Shown here: one piece after another, positions 1 to 6,136 of the stretch
How the letters are laid out: every line of letters begins with the position of its first letter
Position numbering within the stretch: the first letter of the stretch is position 1
Assembly: GCA_042096155.1 (NCBI GenBank)
Contig: JBELMC010000118.1
Location: 1-7,626 of the forward strand
Reading direction: 5' to 3'
DNA: 7,626 nucleotides
Source of the DNA: Dinoroseobacter sp042096155
GTDB taxonomy: Bacteria > Pseudomonadota > Alphaproteobacteria > Rhodobacterales > Rhodobacteraceae
Made by a program: the position numbers and the translations under genes
The notes under the pieces: model-generated
Seen by the model: the letters and a program-made list of their open reading frames with translations, nothing else
The model's database searches: none
What the model was told of the DNA's origin: nothing

Positions 1-258
1 TCGGACACCTCTCCCTAGGGGCCTCGATATGGCCGCGAGGCCGCGCCGCGGTTTTTCTATAAGCGGGGCGTCGATGATTGCCGCCTCCGCCTGTTCCAGC
101 TTCAGTTCGTGCGCCTAATCTGGCGGCAGCGCTCGGTCAGTAGATCCTCGCAGTCAATTGTCGTCGCAGATCGTCATAAACCCCACCCATGACCAGGCGT
201 TGCGGAACCGGCAGTGCGGGATCTCGTCGGGAACCGGAGCGTGCAGATCGAGGGTGGA
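1..258 (-). pseudogene. Decayed IS5-type transposase fragment
   Basis: This is the relic of a DDE transposase on the minus strand, running off the left edge. Reading leftward from about 258, one frame gives PDEIPHCRFRNAW, like the conserved PDE..-CRFRN block of IS5-family transposases. A second frame continues with VYDDLRRQLTARI. A third gives ELKLEQAEAAIIDAPLIE, which matches the 'AEAAIIDATLIES' block that precedes a catalytic Asp in these enzymes. The blocks are in the correct order but in different frames and separated by stops, so no functional protein is made. The assignment rests on remembered family motifs. The right boundary is approximate and no terminal inverted repeat was identified. 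Confidence 0.65.
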
Positions 259-317
259 CTAGCCATGCTCTAGTTTCGGTCTTTTTCGAGCAATGGTTGC
301 TATGAAGGAGATAAGAA

Positions 318-455
318 ATGGCCACGAGATACACAAATAAATTTCGGCGTGATGCTGTGCGCATTGCAACAACCAGTGGTTTGGCGCGGCCACAAACAGC
401 CGCTGATTTGAGCGTTGGGCTTTGATGTTGGACAAGTGGGTCCAAATCTATGATT
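318..455 (+). pseudogene. IS3-type OrfA (helix-turn-helix) transposase fragment
   Basis: This is the N-terminal piece of an IS3-family OrfA, the DNA-binding subunit of the transposase. From the ATG at 318, preceded by a good AAGGAG ribosome site at 305-310, it reads MATRYTNKFRRDAVRIATT and then SGLARPQTAADLSVGL, followed by a stop at about 423. After a one-base shift it resumes as LDKWVQ. This matches the common OrfA pattern 'YTDEFRRDAVRIALTSGLTRRQ.ASDLGVGLSTLNKWVQ'. The leucine-zipper part and OrfB are absent, because the sequence passes into an IS630-type relic from about 479. It is a dead fragment, and the right boundary is approximate. Confidence 0.75.
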
Positions 456-478
456 TATCCCATTCGGGAGGGTATCTG

Positions 479-1072
479 ATGTCAGCATCTTTGCCGGATG
501 CGCTTTGGGCGCAGTCTCAGAGATTGATTGAACAAGGGTCAACCGGGCGGACAGTCTCGTTACGCTTTAAGCTTTTGCCTCTCACAGGGGCGCGTTGCGG
601 TCTTGCGATCCGCCGCTCGCGCCACGCCCGCGCGGCCGCTGAAGGTTGTTCCAAGGATAATGGAAAGCTTGATCCGCCTCGTATTTTGCCGAAGCTCTTG
701 CGCAGGATGGCGATACACGATGCTGGAACTGGCCTATTCTTTGCACAGCGCGACCGATGTGCGCGCGCATCCAAACGCGATTGGCAAGCTCGGCTAAATG
801 TATAAGTAAAGTCGCCGCCTGCTGCCGAACGCTGCCAAAACAAGGTACAGCATCAGTGGGCAAATTGGTTCAAAAACCACATTCCAGCGGCGTTAGCACA
901 GCCTGAGCCTGTTGTCTTTATTGATAAAATCTCTGTGAAGACGGGTCTGAGGGTTTGGGCGGCGCGCGGCAAACGCCTGATAAGGGGGACGTCCCATTTG
1001 AATCATGGAGCACGCAGACCTTCATCGCAGGTCTTATGGCCGATGCCATGATCGCGCCCTGGGGGATTAAAG
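479..1072 (+). pseudogene. Frameshifted IS630-type transposase
   Basis: This is a decayed IS630-family DDE transposase. A GGGAGG ribosome site (467-472) precedes the ATG at 479, which opens MSASLPDALWAQSQRLIEQG, like IS630 N-termini of the type 'PLPDALRARFQRLIEEGLSGRAAALRLKLSPATGARW'. The frame then shifts near 660-720 to read LELAYSLHSATDVRAHPNAI, with a stop at 795-797. It shifts again at about 821 to AAERCQNKVQHQWANWF and PEPVVFIDKISVKT, where the family has the catalytic 'FIDETSVKT', so the residue after the Asp is changed from Glu to Lys. A last shift gives SWSTQTFIAGLMADAMIAPW. The C-terminal third, with the remaining catalytic residues, is missing. At least three frame changes make it non-functional. 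Confidence 0.8.
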
Positions 1073-1134
1073 CGTTTCCGTTTTACGCCACTGAATGTGC
1101 CTCACGTGAAAGGCCGGAGGCTGTAATGGTGCCG

Positions 1135-1545
1135 AACGGGAGGTCTGAACGGGCCAGCAGCGGTTTGTGGTATCGGGCCTGTTGTGGTGGCGCTTGGAAA
1201 CATGGTTCGGTTTGTGATGTTTCTGCGGCGATCACATGATAGGAAAGGTGTCGCTTTGCTGACCCGCGACGTATCTTTTGAGGCTTCACTGGCGGACCAG
1301 GCCTTCGACACTGATGGGCTGCTCAAGGACTGTGATGCGCGCGGCGCGATCGCTGTGATTTGGCCCAAAGTGCACCGCAAAATTCAGCGCGACTATGACA
1401 ACAAAGCCTACAAATGACGGCACCTCGTTGAGAACGACATCGCGCAGTTTTAAGAATGCGGAGGTATAGTCATATGCTCCGACAAACCGGACTGCAGCTT
1501 GCCGCGTCATGAAATTGCGCCGCAGCGCTCATTGCGTCACGATGA
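1135..1545 (+). pseudogene. IS5-type transposase C-terminal fragment
   Basis: This is the C-terminal half of an IS5-family (IS427/IS1031-like) transposase. The readable blocks are VALGNMVRFVMFLRRSHDRK, then SLADQAFDTDGLLKDCDARG, then YDNKAYK followed by a stop and RRHLVEND. They match the family's 'DALGN.VRF...GQ.HD..G', 'LADKAFDADWL...L..RGA.AVIPPK' and 'YDKEMYKWRHLVENFFAKLKEF' blocks. Two in-frame stops replace residues: TGA at the usual Trp before RHLVEN and TAA at the usual Lys before the E-F motif. A frame shift follows, and the ancestral stop is probably the TGA at 1543-1545. It is on the opposite strand to the relic at 1-258, so the two are probably not one split element. The left boundary is approximate. 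Confidence 0.75.
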
Positions 1546-1751
1546 TTGTCTACGGCACCTGACGGCCTTTTGAACATGTAAATGAGTGGTCATTTGCTTC
1601 AAAAACGACTCCGGTCGTTTTGTCGGTCTGCATTTTGAAAGCTCTGTTATGGTATTTTGATCTTGCTCGACCGCACTGACTTGGTGTTTTGTTTGCTGTT
1701 GCCGTATTGGCAGTGGAGGTTGTCAGCGTTGGGGCTTTGGGCCCGACATAT
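1546..1751. other. Non-coding stretch between IS relic and tetR
   Basis: About 200 bases without a convincing gene. It separates the last insertion-sequence relic from the 3' end of the TetR gene and contains the hairpin described at 1602-1621. The part from about 1622 to 1751 is T-rich on the plus strand and shows no protein motif that I recognise. It may be residual insertion-sequence end sequence. Confidence 0.4.
1602..1621 (-). terminator. Probable bidirectional rho-independent terminator
   Basis: A perfect 8-bp inverted repeat, AAAACGAC-TCCG-GTCGTTTT, has a 4-base loop. It has an A-run on one side and a T-run on the other, so either strand would give a hairpin followed by U residues (five on the minus strand). 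It lies about 130 bases downstream of the tetR stop in tetR's direction of transcription, the right place to end that transcript. Only the inner four or five pairs are GC-containing, so the terminator may be modest. Confidence 0.5.
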
Positions 1752-2387
1752 TTAAATTTTGGCGATGGGGCAGCTCGCCAGTCGATTTGCGATCAAATTT
1801 CTGGCCACTTCAGAATATTTAGCGTCTCGCGTGACTTGTGCCGCGACGATTGCGCCATCGATCAAAACGGTCATTTCCCTTACCAGATCGTCGGGGGATC
1901 TTAGGCCAAGTTCAAAAGCCTGCGCTTGAATCCACAGATTGACATGTGATTTGTGAATCTTGGCGGCGTTGCGAAGATTTTCATTGCCGGAAGTGGCCTC
2001 TCCAATGGCATTGAGGAACGGACAGCCATAAAATTCGGGGTCCTTGAACCATTCTTCCAATATATCGAAGACAGCGTAGAGTTTGTCTTGTGGGGAGCCT
2101 TGAACTTGGCCAAGGCGGCCAAAGAACCAATCGCGCCAAGCCTTGCCTTCGCGCTCTAGGACGGCGTCAATCAGGTTCTCCTTTGATTTGAAATGCGCAT
2201 AGAGCGTCGATTTTGCTGTTCCGGCCTGGCTTGCGATCTTATCGACGCCGGTTGCTGCAAAGCCATGGTGGCAAAACAGCTCGGTAGCCGCATTGAGAAC
2301 ACGCTCCCGAGCATTTGACGCGTCGCGCCCAATGCAGGTCCACGCTGCGGCTGTCTCGAACGCGGCACTATGCAGTTCTATCGTCAT
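1752..2387 (-). CDS. TetR/AcrR-family transcriptional regulator
   Basis: A ligand-responsive DNA-binding repressor. With the start used here it is about 211 residues, normal for the family. Residues ~27-74 form the TetR N-terminal domain: ARERVLNAATELF, then the helix-turn-helix in VDKIASQAGTAKSTLYAHFKSKENL, with the diagnostic STLYAHFKSKE segment. The rest is the variable ligand-binding domain, including GCPFLNA with a cysteine at ~122, a motif seen in one TetR subgroup. Start choice: ATGs occur at 2402, 2393 and 2387. A GGAGG (2396-2400) overlaps the first and is only two bases from the second. It is eight bases from the third, so 2387 is preferred. It is divergent from the transporter operon, with a palindrome (2411-2427) just upstream. 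Autoregulation and control of the operon are therefore inferred. The ligand is unknown. Confidence 0.93.
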   Translation of the reverse strand: MTIELHSAAFETAAAWTCIGRDASNARERVLNAATELFCHHGFAATGVDKIASQAGTAKSTLYAHFKSKENLIDAVLEREGKAWRDWFFGRLGQVQGSPQDKLYAVFDILEEWFKDPEFYGCPFLNAIGEATSGNENLRNAAKIHKSHVNLWIQAQAFELGLRSPDDLVREMTVLIDGAIVAAQVTRDAKYSEVARNLIANRLASCPIAKI

Positions 2388-2410
2388 GGTCATGTCCTCC
2401 ATAGGACTAA

Positions 2411-2427
2411 GTGGTCAACTGGACCAC
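2411..2427. promoter_or_regulatory. Probable TetR operator
   Basis: A 17-base palindrome, GTGGTCAACTGGACCAC, symmetric about a central C with a single mismatched pair. It lies 23 bases upstream of the preferred tetR start, between tetR and the divergent operon. This is the size and placement expected of a TetR-family operator controlling both directions. Its core TGGTCAACTGGACCA recurs with two changes at 7444-7458. Binding by the neighbouring regulator is inferred. Confidence 0.65.
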
Positions 2428-2637
2428 AGCCATACTGATCTGTGCGATTGGTTTCTGATGCGCCCGAAAGAGTCGAGAACGCCCATAAAATCATCGAAAC
2501 CGAGAAGATTGGCAAGAAATTTTAAGCAAATTGAAGAAAACCATGACACCACATCATTGTTTGATGCGCCCCGATTGACAAGAATCGGTTTCAAAACACC
2601 TCCTCATCAAACAGGTCTGTTCGATTGGGTTGCGAGG
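2428..2637 (+). promoter_or_regulatory. Divergent control region and operon leader
   Basis: This AT-richer stretch lies between the TetR palindrome and the first transporter gene. It should contain the operon promoter, but I could not find a convincing -35/-10 pair. A TTGACA at 2575-2580 has no fitting -10. The stretch holds a direct repeat (TGATGCGCCC-GA at 2456-2467 and TGATGCGCCCC-GA at 2562-2574) and the nested inverted repeats at 2558-2613. The reading frame of the downstream ATPase happens to stay open through here, but the translated residues do not resemble an ABC ATPase N-terminus. Confidence 0.4.
2558..2613 (+). repeat. Nested inverted repeats in the operon leader
   Basis: The outer 9-base arms TGTTTGATG (2558-2566) and CATCAAACA (2605-2613) are perfect complements. 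They enclose a second perfect inverted repeat, CCGATT (2571-2576) and AATCGG (2583-2588), with a 6-base loop. As RNA this would fold into a two-stem hairpin ending about 25 bases before the proposed ATPase start. It could be a leader RNA element or a protein-binding site. No known riboswitch class is recognised. Confidence 0.45.
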
Positions 2638-3480
2638 ATGATGCAGCAAGTGAAGTCTACGTTCGAGACATTGGCCCCCCTCGAGGCAATGGATGCCGCG
2701 CATCACGTTAGGGGATCAGAGGCCGATCGTCGTTATTTGGAAGTCACCGGCGTGTCACACTCCTACAGCAGGAGCGGGCCAACTGTTCTGCAGTCCGTCA
2801 ATTTAAAAATCGCTACAGGTGAAATCGTGGCGCTAATTGGACGGTCCGGATGCGGAAAATCGACATTGCTCCATATTATGTCTGGACTGGCAAAGCCGAC
2901 TGATGGCGCCGTGCACATTGCCGGACATCGCGTCCAAAAGCCGTCACCACGCTGGGTGATGATGTTTCAAGCGCCCTCACTCTACCCTTGGATGACAGTG
3001 GCGCAAAATGCTGGGCTCGGGCTCAAATACGCAAAACAAAAAGATGGTGTAGACGCCCGCATCGACGAAGTTTTAAAACTTGTCGATTTGTCTGAATTTG
3101 CCGACCGAAATGTGCAGGATCTGTCTGGTGGACAGCAACAGCGTGCTGCATTTGCGCGATCAATCGCACCAAAGCCGGAATTGCTTTTTTTGGATGAGCC
3201 GTTTTCCGCGCTTGATATCTTTACACGTCGGGCGCTTCAGAATGACGTTCGCGAAATCGCCAAACGGCTGGGCCTGACGGTGGTTCTTGTGACCCATGAT
3301 GTAAACGAAGCTGTCCAGATGGCAGACAGAGCTGTCTTAATGGCAAGCGGGCCAGGCCGCGTTGCGGGCGATACCCGAATTGTTGTTCCTGAGGCAGACC
3401 GCATTTCTCAATCTAAGAAATTCCAATTGGAAACAACGCGTCTGCGTACGCTCTACACGGAAATTGCAGGGTTGGATTAA
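2638..3480 (+). CDS. ABC transporter ATP-binding protein (NitT/TauT/SsuB type)
   Basis: This cytoplasmic subunit hydrolyses ATP to drive import by the permease encoded at 4755-5567. With this start it is 280 residues, a little longer than the usual 250-270. All the nucleotide-binding motifs are present: Walker A GRSGCGKST (~68-76), Q-loop Gln at ~111 (MMFQAPSLYPW), signature LSGGQQQR (~162), Walker B LLFLDEP with D/E at ~186-187, and the switch His in VLVTHD (~220). The sequence fits the nitrate/sulfonate/taurine ATPase class, but the substrate cannot be read from the ATPase. The start is uncertain. The frame is open back to 2293, and ATGs at 2638, 2641 and 2689 are all plausible. The only ribosome-like site, GAGG at 2634-2637, is unusually close. 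The binding-protein gene follows after 21 bases. Confidence 0.93.
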   Translation: MMQQVKSTFETLAPLEAMDAAHHVRGSEADRRYLEVTGVSHSYSRSGPTVLQSVNLKIATGEIVALIGRSGCGKSTLLHIMSGLAKPTDGAVHIAGHRVQKPSPRWVMMFQAPSLYPWMTVAQNAGLGLKYAKQKDGVDARIDEVLKLVDLSEFADRNVQDLSGGQQQRAAFARSIAPKPELLFLDEPFSALDIFTRRALQNDVREIAKRLGLTVVLVTHDVNEAVQMADRAVLMASGPGRVAGDTRIVVPEADRISQSKKFQLETTRLRTLYTEIAGLD

Positions 3481-3501
3481 GACGCAAGTCTGGAGGTTAC
3501 G

Positions 3502-4758
3502 ATGAAAGACAAATCGAAGATCACGACATCTGAGTGGGACGACGAAGAGTACTTTGCGTCCGATTTCACCCGGCGCCAAACCCTTGACATGCTGGCAAGC
3601 GGTGGTCTGTTCGCGTCGCTCAGCGCCATGATGGCGGGCTTGCCGCAACAGGCTTACGCCCAGGACGATGAAATCGTACGTATTGGATATTTGCCGATCA
3701 CGGATGCTACAGCACTTTTGGTTGCCCATGCCAAAGGCTTCTTTGAAGATGAAGGTTTAGAGGCCGAGAGGCCGACCCTGATCCGAGGCTGGTCGCCGTT
3801 GATTGAGGGCTTTGTATCAAACAAGTTTAACCTTGTGCACTTCCTTAAACCAATCCCGGTCTGGATGCGTTACAACAACAACTTTCCAGTAAAAGTAATG
3901 TCTTGGGCACATACCAACGGGTCCGGTCTGGTCGTGGGTGGTCATACGGACATCACGGACTTCAGCCAGCTTGGTGGTAAGCAGGTTGCGGTGCCGTTTT
4001 GGTACTCAATGCACAACATCGTGTTGCAATATGCGCTGCGCCAAAGTGGCTTGACACCTGTGATCAAAGCGCAGGGCGAACCGCTTGCGCCAACTGAGGT
4101 GAACCTGCAAGTGATGCCTCCGCCAGAAATGCCGCCAGCGCTCGCTGCAAGAAAGCTTGACGCGTATATCGTCGCTGAACCGTTCAACGCACTTGGCGAA
4201 TTGATGGCAGGCGCGCGGATGCTACGTTTCACCGGCGATATTTGGAAAAACCACCCATGCTGCGTTGTCTGTATGCATGAAGAGGCAACCACGGCCAAGG
4301 CAGCGTGGACGCAGAAAGTTATGAATGCCGTTGTGCGCGGGGCGATTTATGCCTCTGAAAATAAAATGGAAGTTGCGACCTTGTTGTCCAAGGATGGCGA
4401 AGGGTATCTTCCTGCGCCCGCACCCGTCGTTCAGCGCGCCATGACCGTTTATCAAGACGATAGCGCGTACCAGGACAGCGGCGTCATCCATCACCATGCC
4501 GAATGGCAAAATGGTCGGATTGACTTCCAGCCCTGGCCTTACCCATCGGCGACGAAACTGATCGTTGAAGCAATGGGCGAAACAGTAGTCTCTGGGGATA
4601 CGACGTTCCTGCAAGGACTCGACCCAGAGTTTGTCGCCCAAGATTTGGTGAACTACGAATTCGTCAAAAACGCCTTGGACGCGAACCCGTCTTGGATAAA
4701 TGATCCTTCCGTCAACCCGGGAGATCCGTTCAACCGCGACGAGGTCTTGAAACTGTGA
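3502..4758 (+). CDS. ABC transporter substrate-binding protein, Tat-type signal (NrtA/CmpA/TauA-like)
   Basis: This periplasmic protein binds the transported solute and delivers it to the permease. It is 418 residues, longer than TauA/SsuA (~320-340) and nearer NrtA/CmpA. The N-terminus carries a twin-arginine signal: about 20 acidic and polar residues, then FTRRQTLDML (Arg 24-25), a weakly hydrophobic stretch, and probable cleavage after AYA (51-53). The mature protein begins with IVRIGYLPITDATALLVAHA, typical of NMT1/NitT-type binding proteins, and carries YIVAEPFNA at ~222-230. Unusual local motifs are HPCCVVC (251-257) and IHHHAEW (329-335). A GGAGG ribosome site (3491-3495) sits 6 bases before the ATG. 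Its stop overlaps the permease start. Tat export suggests folding, possibly with a cofactor or metal, before secretion. The substrate is unknown. Confidence 0.93.
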   Translation: MKDKSKITTSEWDDEEYFASDFTRRQTLDMLASGGLFASLSAMMAGLPQQAYAQDDEIVRIGYLPITDATALLVAHAKGFFEDEGLEAERPTLIRGWSPLIEGFVSNKFNLVHFLKPIPVWMRYNNNFPVKVMSWAHTNGSGLVVGGHTDITDFSQLGGKQVAVPFWYSMHNIVLQYALRQSGLTPVIKAQGEPLAPTEVNLQVMPPPEMPPALAARKLDAYIVAEPFNALGELMAGARMLRFTGDIWKNHPCCVVCMHEEATTAKAAWTQKVMNAVVRGAIYASENKMEVATLLSKDGEGYLPAPAPVVQRAMTVYQDDSAYQDSGVIHHHAEWQNGRIDFQPWPYPSATKLIVEAMGETVVSGDTTFLQGLDPEFVAQDLVNYEFVKNALDANPSWINDPSVNPGDPFNRDEVLKL

Positions 4759-5567
4759 GCGACGCGCCAGTCATAACATCGCCAATGCGCATGCCCTCTC
4801 TCGGTCCATACCGAGGGATGGCAAATGCTGCGATTGGCATTGCTGGGTTGTTGTTCATCTGGTGGCTTGGTGGTCGCTTGGTGGCCAATTCCCCAGGCAT
4901 GTTCGCATTTTCCATGTTTGCACCAAGGGAGGCGCTGCCGCGGCTTTGGGATATGATCCTGTCAGGCGAGGTTTGGCAGATGTCAATTCCTTCGCTTTAT
5001 CGTGTTGGGCTTGGACTGGTTTTTGCCATTGTCATTGGGGTGCCAGTTGGCATTGCCATCGGGCGCATGGCCTTGTTGCGGGAAGTCACAAACATCCCTT
5101 TCCAGTTCTTGCGGATGATTTCGCCACTGTCTTGGATGCCAATTGCCGTCATGGCCTTTGCCACTTGGGATGCTGCAATTATCTTCTTGATTGCTGTTGC
5201 AGCGGTTTGGCCGATCATGTTTGCGACCGCGGCCGGACTGCGTCGGCTTGACCCTGCCTGGTTAAAAGTGGCCCGAAATCTTGGCGCGTCCCCGTTACAC
5301 CAATTGACCACCGTCATTTTGCCCGCCATCGCCACGGACATCCTGACGGGCATCCGACTTGCACTTGGGGTGGCTTGGATCGTGCTGGTCCCCGCCGAAT
5401 ATCTCGGTGTGACATCCGGACTTGGCTACGCGATCAATGATGCGCGCGACACGCTTGATTATTCTCGTCTTGCCGCAACGGTTGTGGTGATCGGGATCAT
5501 CGGCTTTTTCTTGGATTACATATGTTTGAAAGCTCTCCAACGCCTGAACTGGGTGCGCGAGAGTTAA
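4755..5567 (+). CDS. ABC transporter permease (SsuC/TauC/NrtB type)
   Basis: The inner-membrane channel subunit, 270 residues, normal for the family. There are about six hydrophobic segments, including NAAIGIAGLLFIWWLGG (~24-40), VGLGLVFAIVIGVPVGIAIG (~84-103), IIFLIAVAAVWPIMFATAA (~142-160) and ATVVVIGIIGFFLDYICL (~241-258). The cytoplasmic coupling loop that docks on the ATPase is clear at ~161-192 (LRRLDPAWLKVARNLGAS, then LPAIATDI). The start is a GTG at 4755 that overlaps the stop of the binding-protein gene by four bases (GTGA), a standard sign of translational coupling. The protein probably works as a homodimer with two ATPase subunits. The OsmC gene follows 16 bases later. Confidence 0.94.
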   Translation: MSDAPVITSPMRMPSLGPYRGMANAAIGIAGLLFIWWLGGRLVANSPGMFAFSMFAPREALPRLWDMILSGEVWQMSIPSLYRVGLGLVFAIVIGVPVGIAIGRMALLREVTNIPFQFLRMISPLSWMPIAVMAFATWDAAIIFLIAVAAVWPIMFATAAGLRRLDPAWLKVARNLGASPLHQLTTVILPAIATDILTGIRLALGVAWIVLVPAEYLGVTSGLGYAINDARDTLDYSRLAATVVVIGIIGFFLDYICLKALQRLNWVRES

Positions 5568-5583
5568 ATGAAGGAGGAACATC

Positions 5584-6126
5584 ATGTCTGAACCTGCAAC
5601 AGCACTTACGGGCTGTCTTGCCCCGATCGACAAGACCGGGCTCAACACTTTGATCGAAAACGGCAAAGCCAATCCGGAGGTGGTCAAGACCCTGAAGTGT
5701 AAAACTGTGGCCGAGGGAAAATTTCGCCACGCCAACTACATTCGTGATCTTGAGCCCTATATCGTTGACGAGCCGCCAGGCCTTCTGGGGGATGACACCG
5801 CACCAAATCCGTCCGAAGCATCCCTCGCCGCCCTGGGGTCCTGCGTCGCGGTGGGGCTGCATGCCAATGCCGTGCATCGGGGTTTGACCGTCAACAAGTT
5901 AGAACTGTCACTTGAGGGTGATTTGAACATTACCGCAGTCTGGGGCACCGGCGATCTCAACGAAGCCAAGCCGATCGGGTTTACGGATGTTCGCATCAAA
6001 GTGGATATGGAGTGCGAAGATACGCCCAAGTCAGTGGTGGATGAGTTGGTTGCTCACGTGATCAAATATTCGCCAGTGTTCAACACGTTCTCGCGACCCG
6101 TGAACATGGTCGCTGAAACCGCTTAA
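5584..6126 (+). CDS. OsmC-family protein, single reactive cysteine
   Basis: A 180-residue protein of the OsmC/Ohr fold. Members reduce organic hydroperoxides or act on thiol and persulfide compounds, usually as cytoplasmic dimers. The core motif NPSEASLAALGSCVAVGL (~75-92) contains the conserved Glu 78 and the peroxidatic-type Cys 87. In Ohr/OsmC a second Cys follows in a C-P-hydrophobic motif near the C-terminus. Here that place reads KYSPVFNTFSRPV, with Ser at ~163, so the resolving Cys is absent. Other cysteines (11, 39 and one in DMECED) are not in the canonical position. The protein is longer than Ohr (~140), with an N-terminal extension of about 35 residues. An AAGGAGG ribosome site (5571-5577) fixes the start. 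Placement between a permease and a flavoprotein suggests a role in processing the imported compound. The precise activity is inferred. Confidence 0.9.
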   Translation: MSEPATALTGCLAPIDKTGLNTLIENGKANPEVVKTLKCKTVAEGKFRHANYIRDLEPYIVDEPPGLLGDDTAPNPSEASLAALGSCVAVGLHANAVHRGLTVNKLELSLEGDLNITAVWGTGDLNEAKPIGFTDVRIKVDMECEDTPKSVVDELVAHVIKYSPVFNTFSRPVNMVAETA

Positions 6127-6136
6127 GGAGAAGTCG

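Noticed and set aside
517..863. Overlapping minus-strand open frames of about 100 codons
   Set aside because: They are antisense to the IS630 relic, whose plus-strand frames give recognisable family blocks.
2575..2603. TTGACA as a -35 box for the operon
   Set aside because: No acceptable -10 hexamer occurs 16-19 bases downstream. The bases are CACCTCCT-like.
2293..2637. Open frame extending the ABC ATPase N-terminus by 115 residues
   Set aside because: It overlaps tetR on the opposite strand and spans the operator. Its residues do not resemble an ABC ATPase N-terminus, and no good ribosome site precedes the ATGs at 2293 or 2458.
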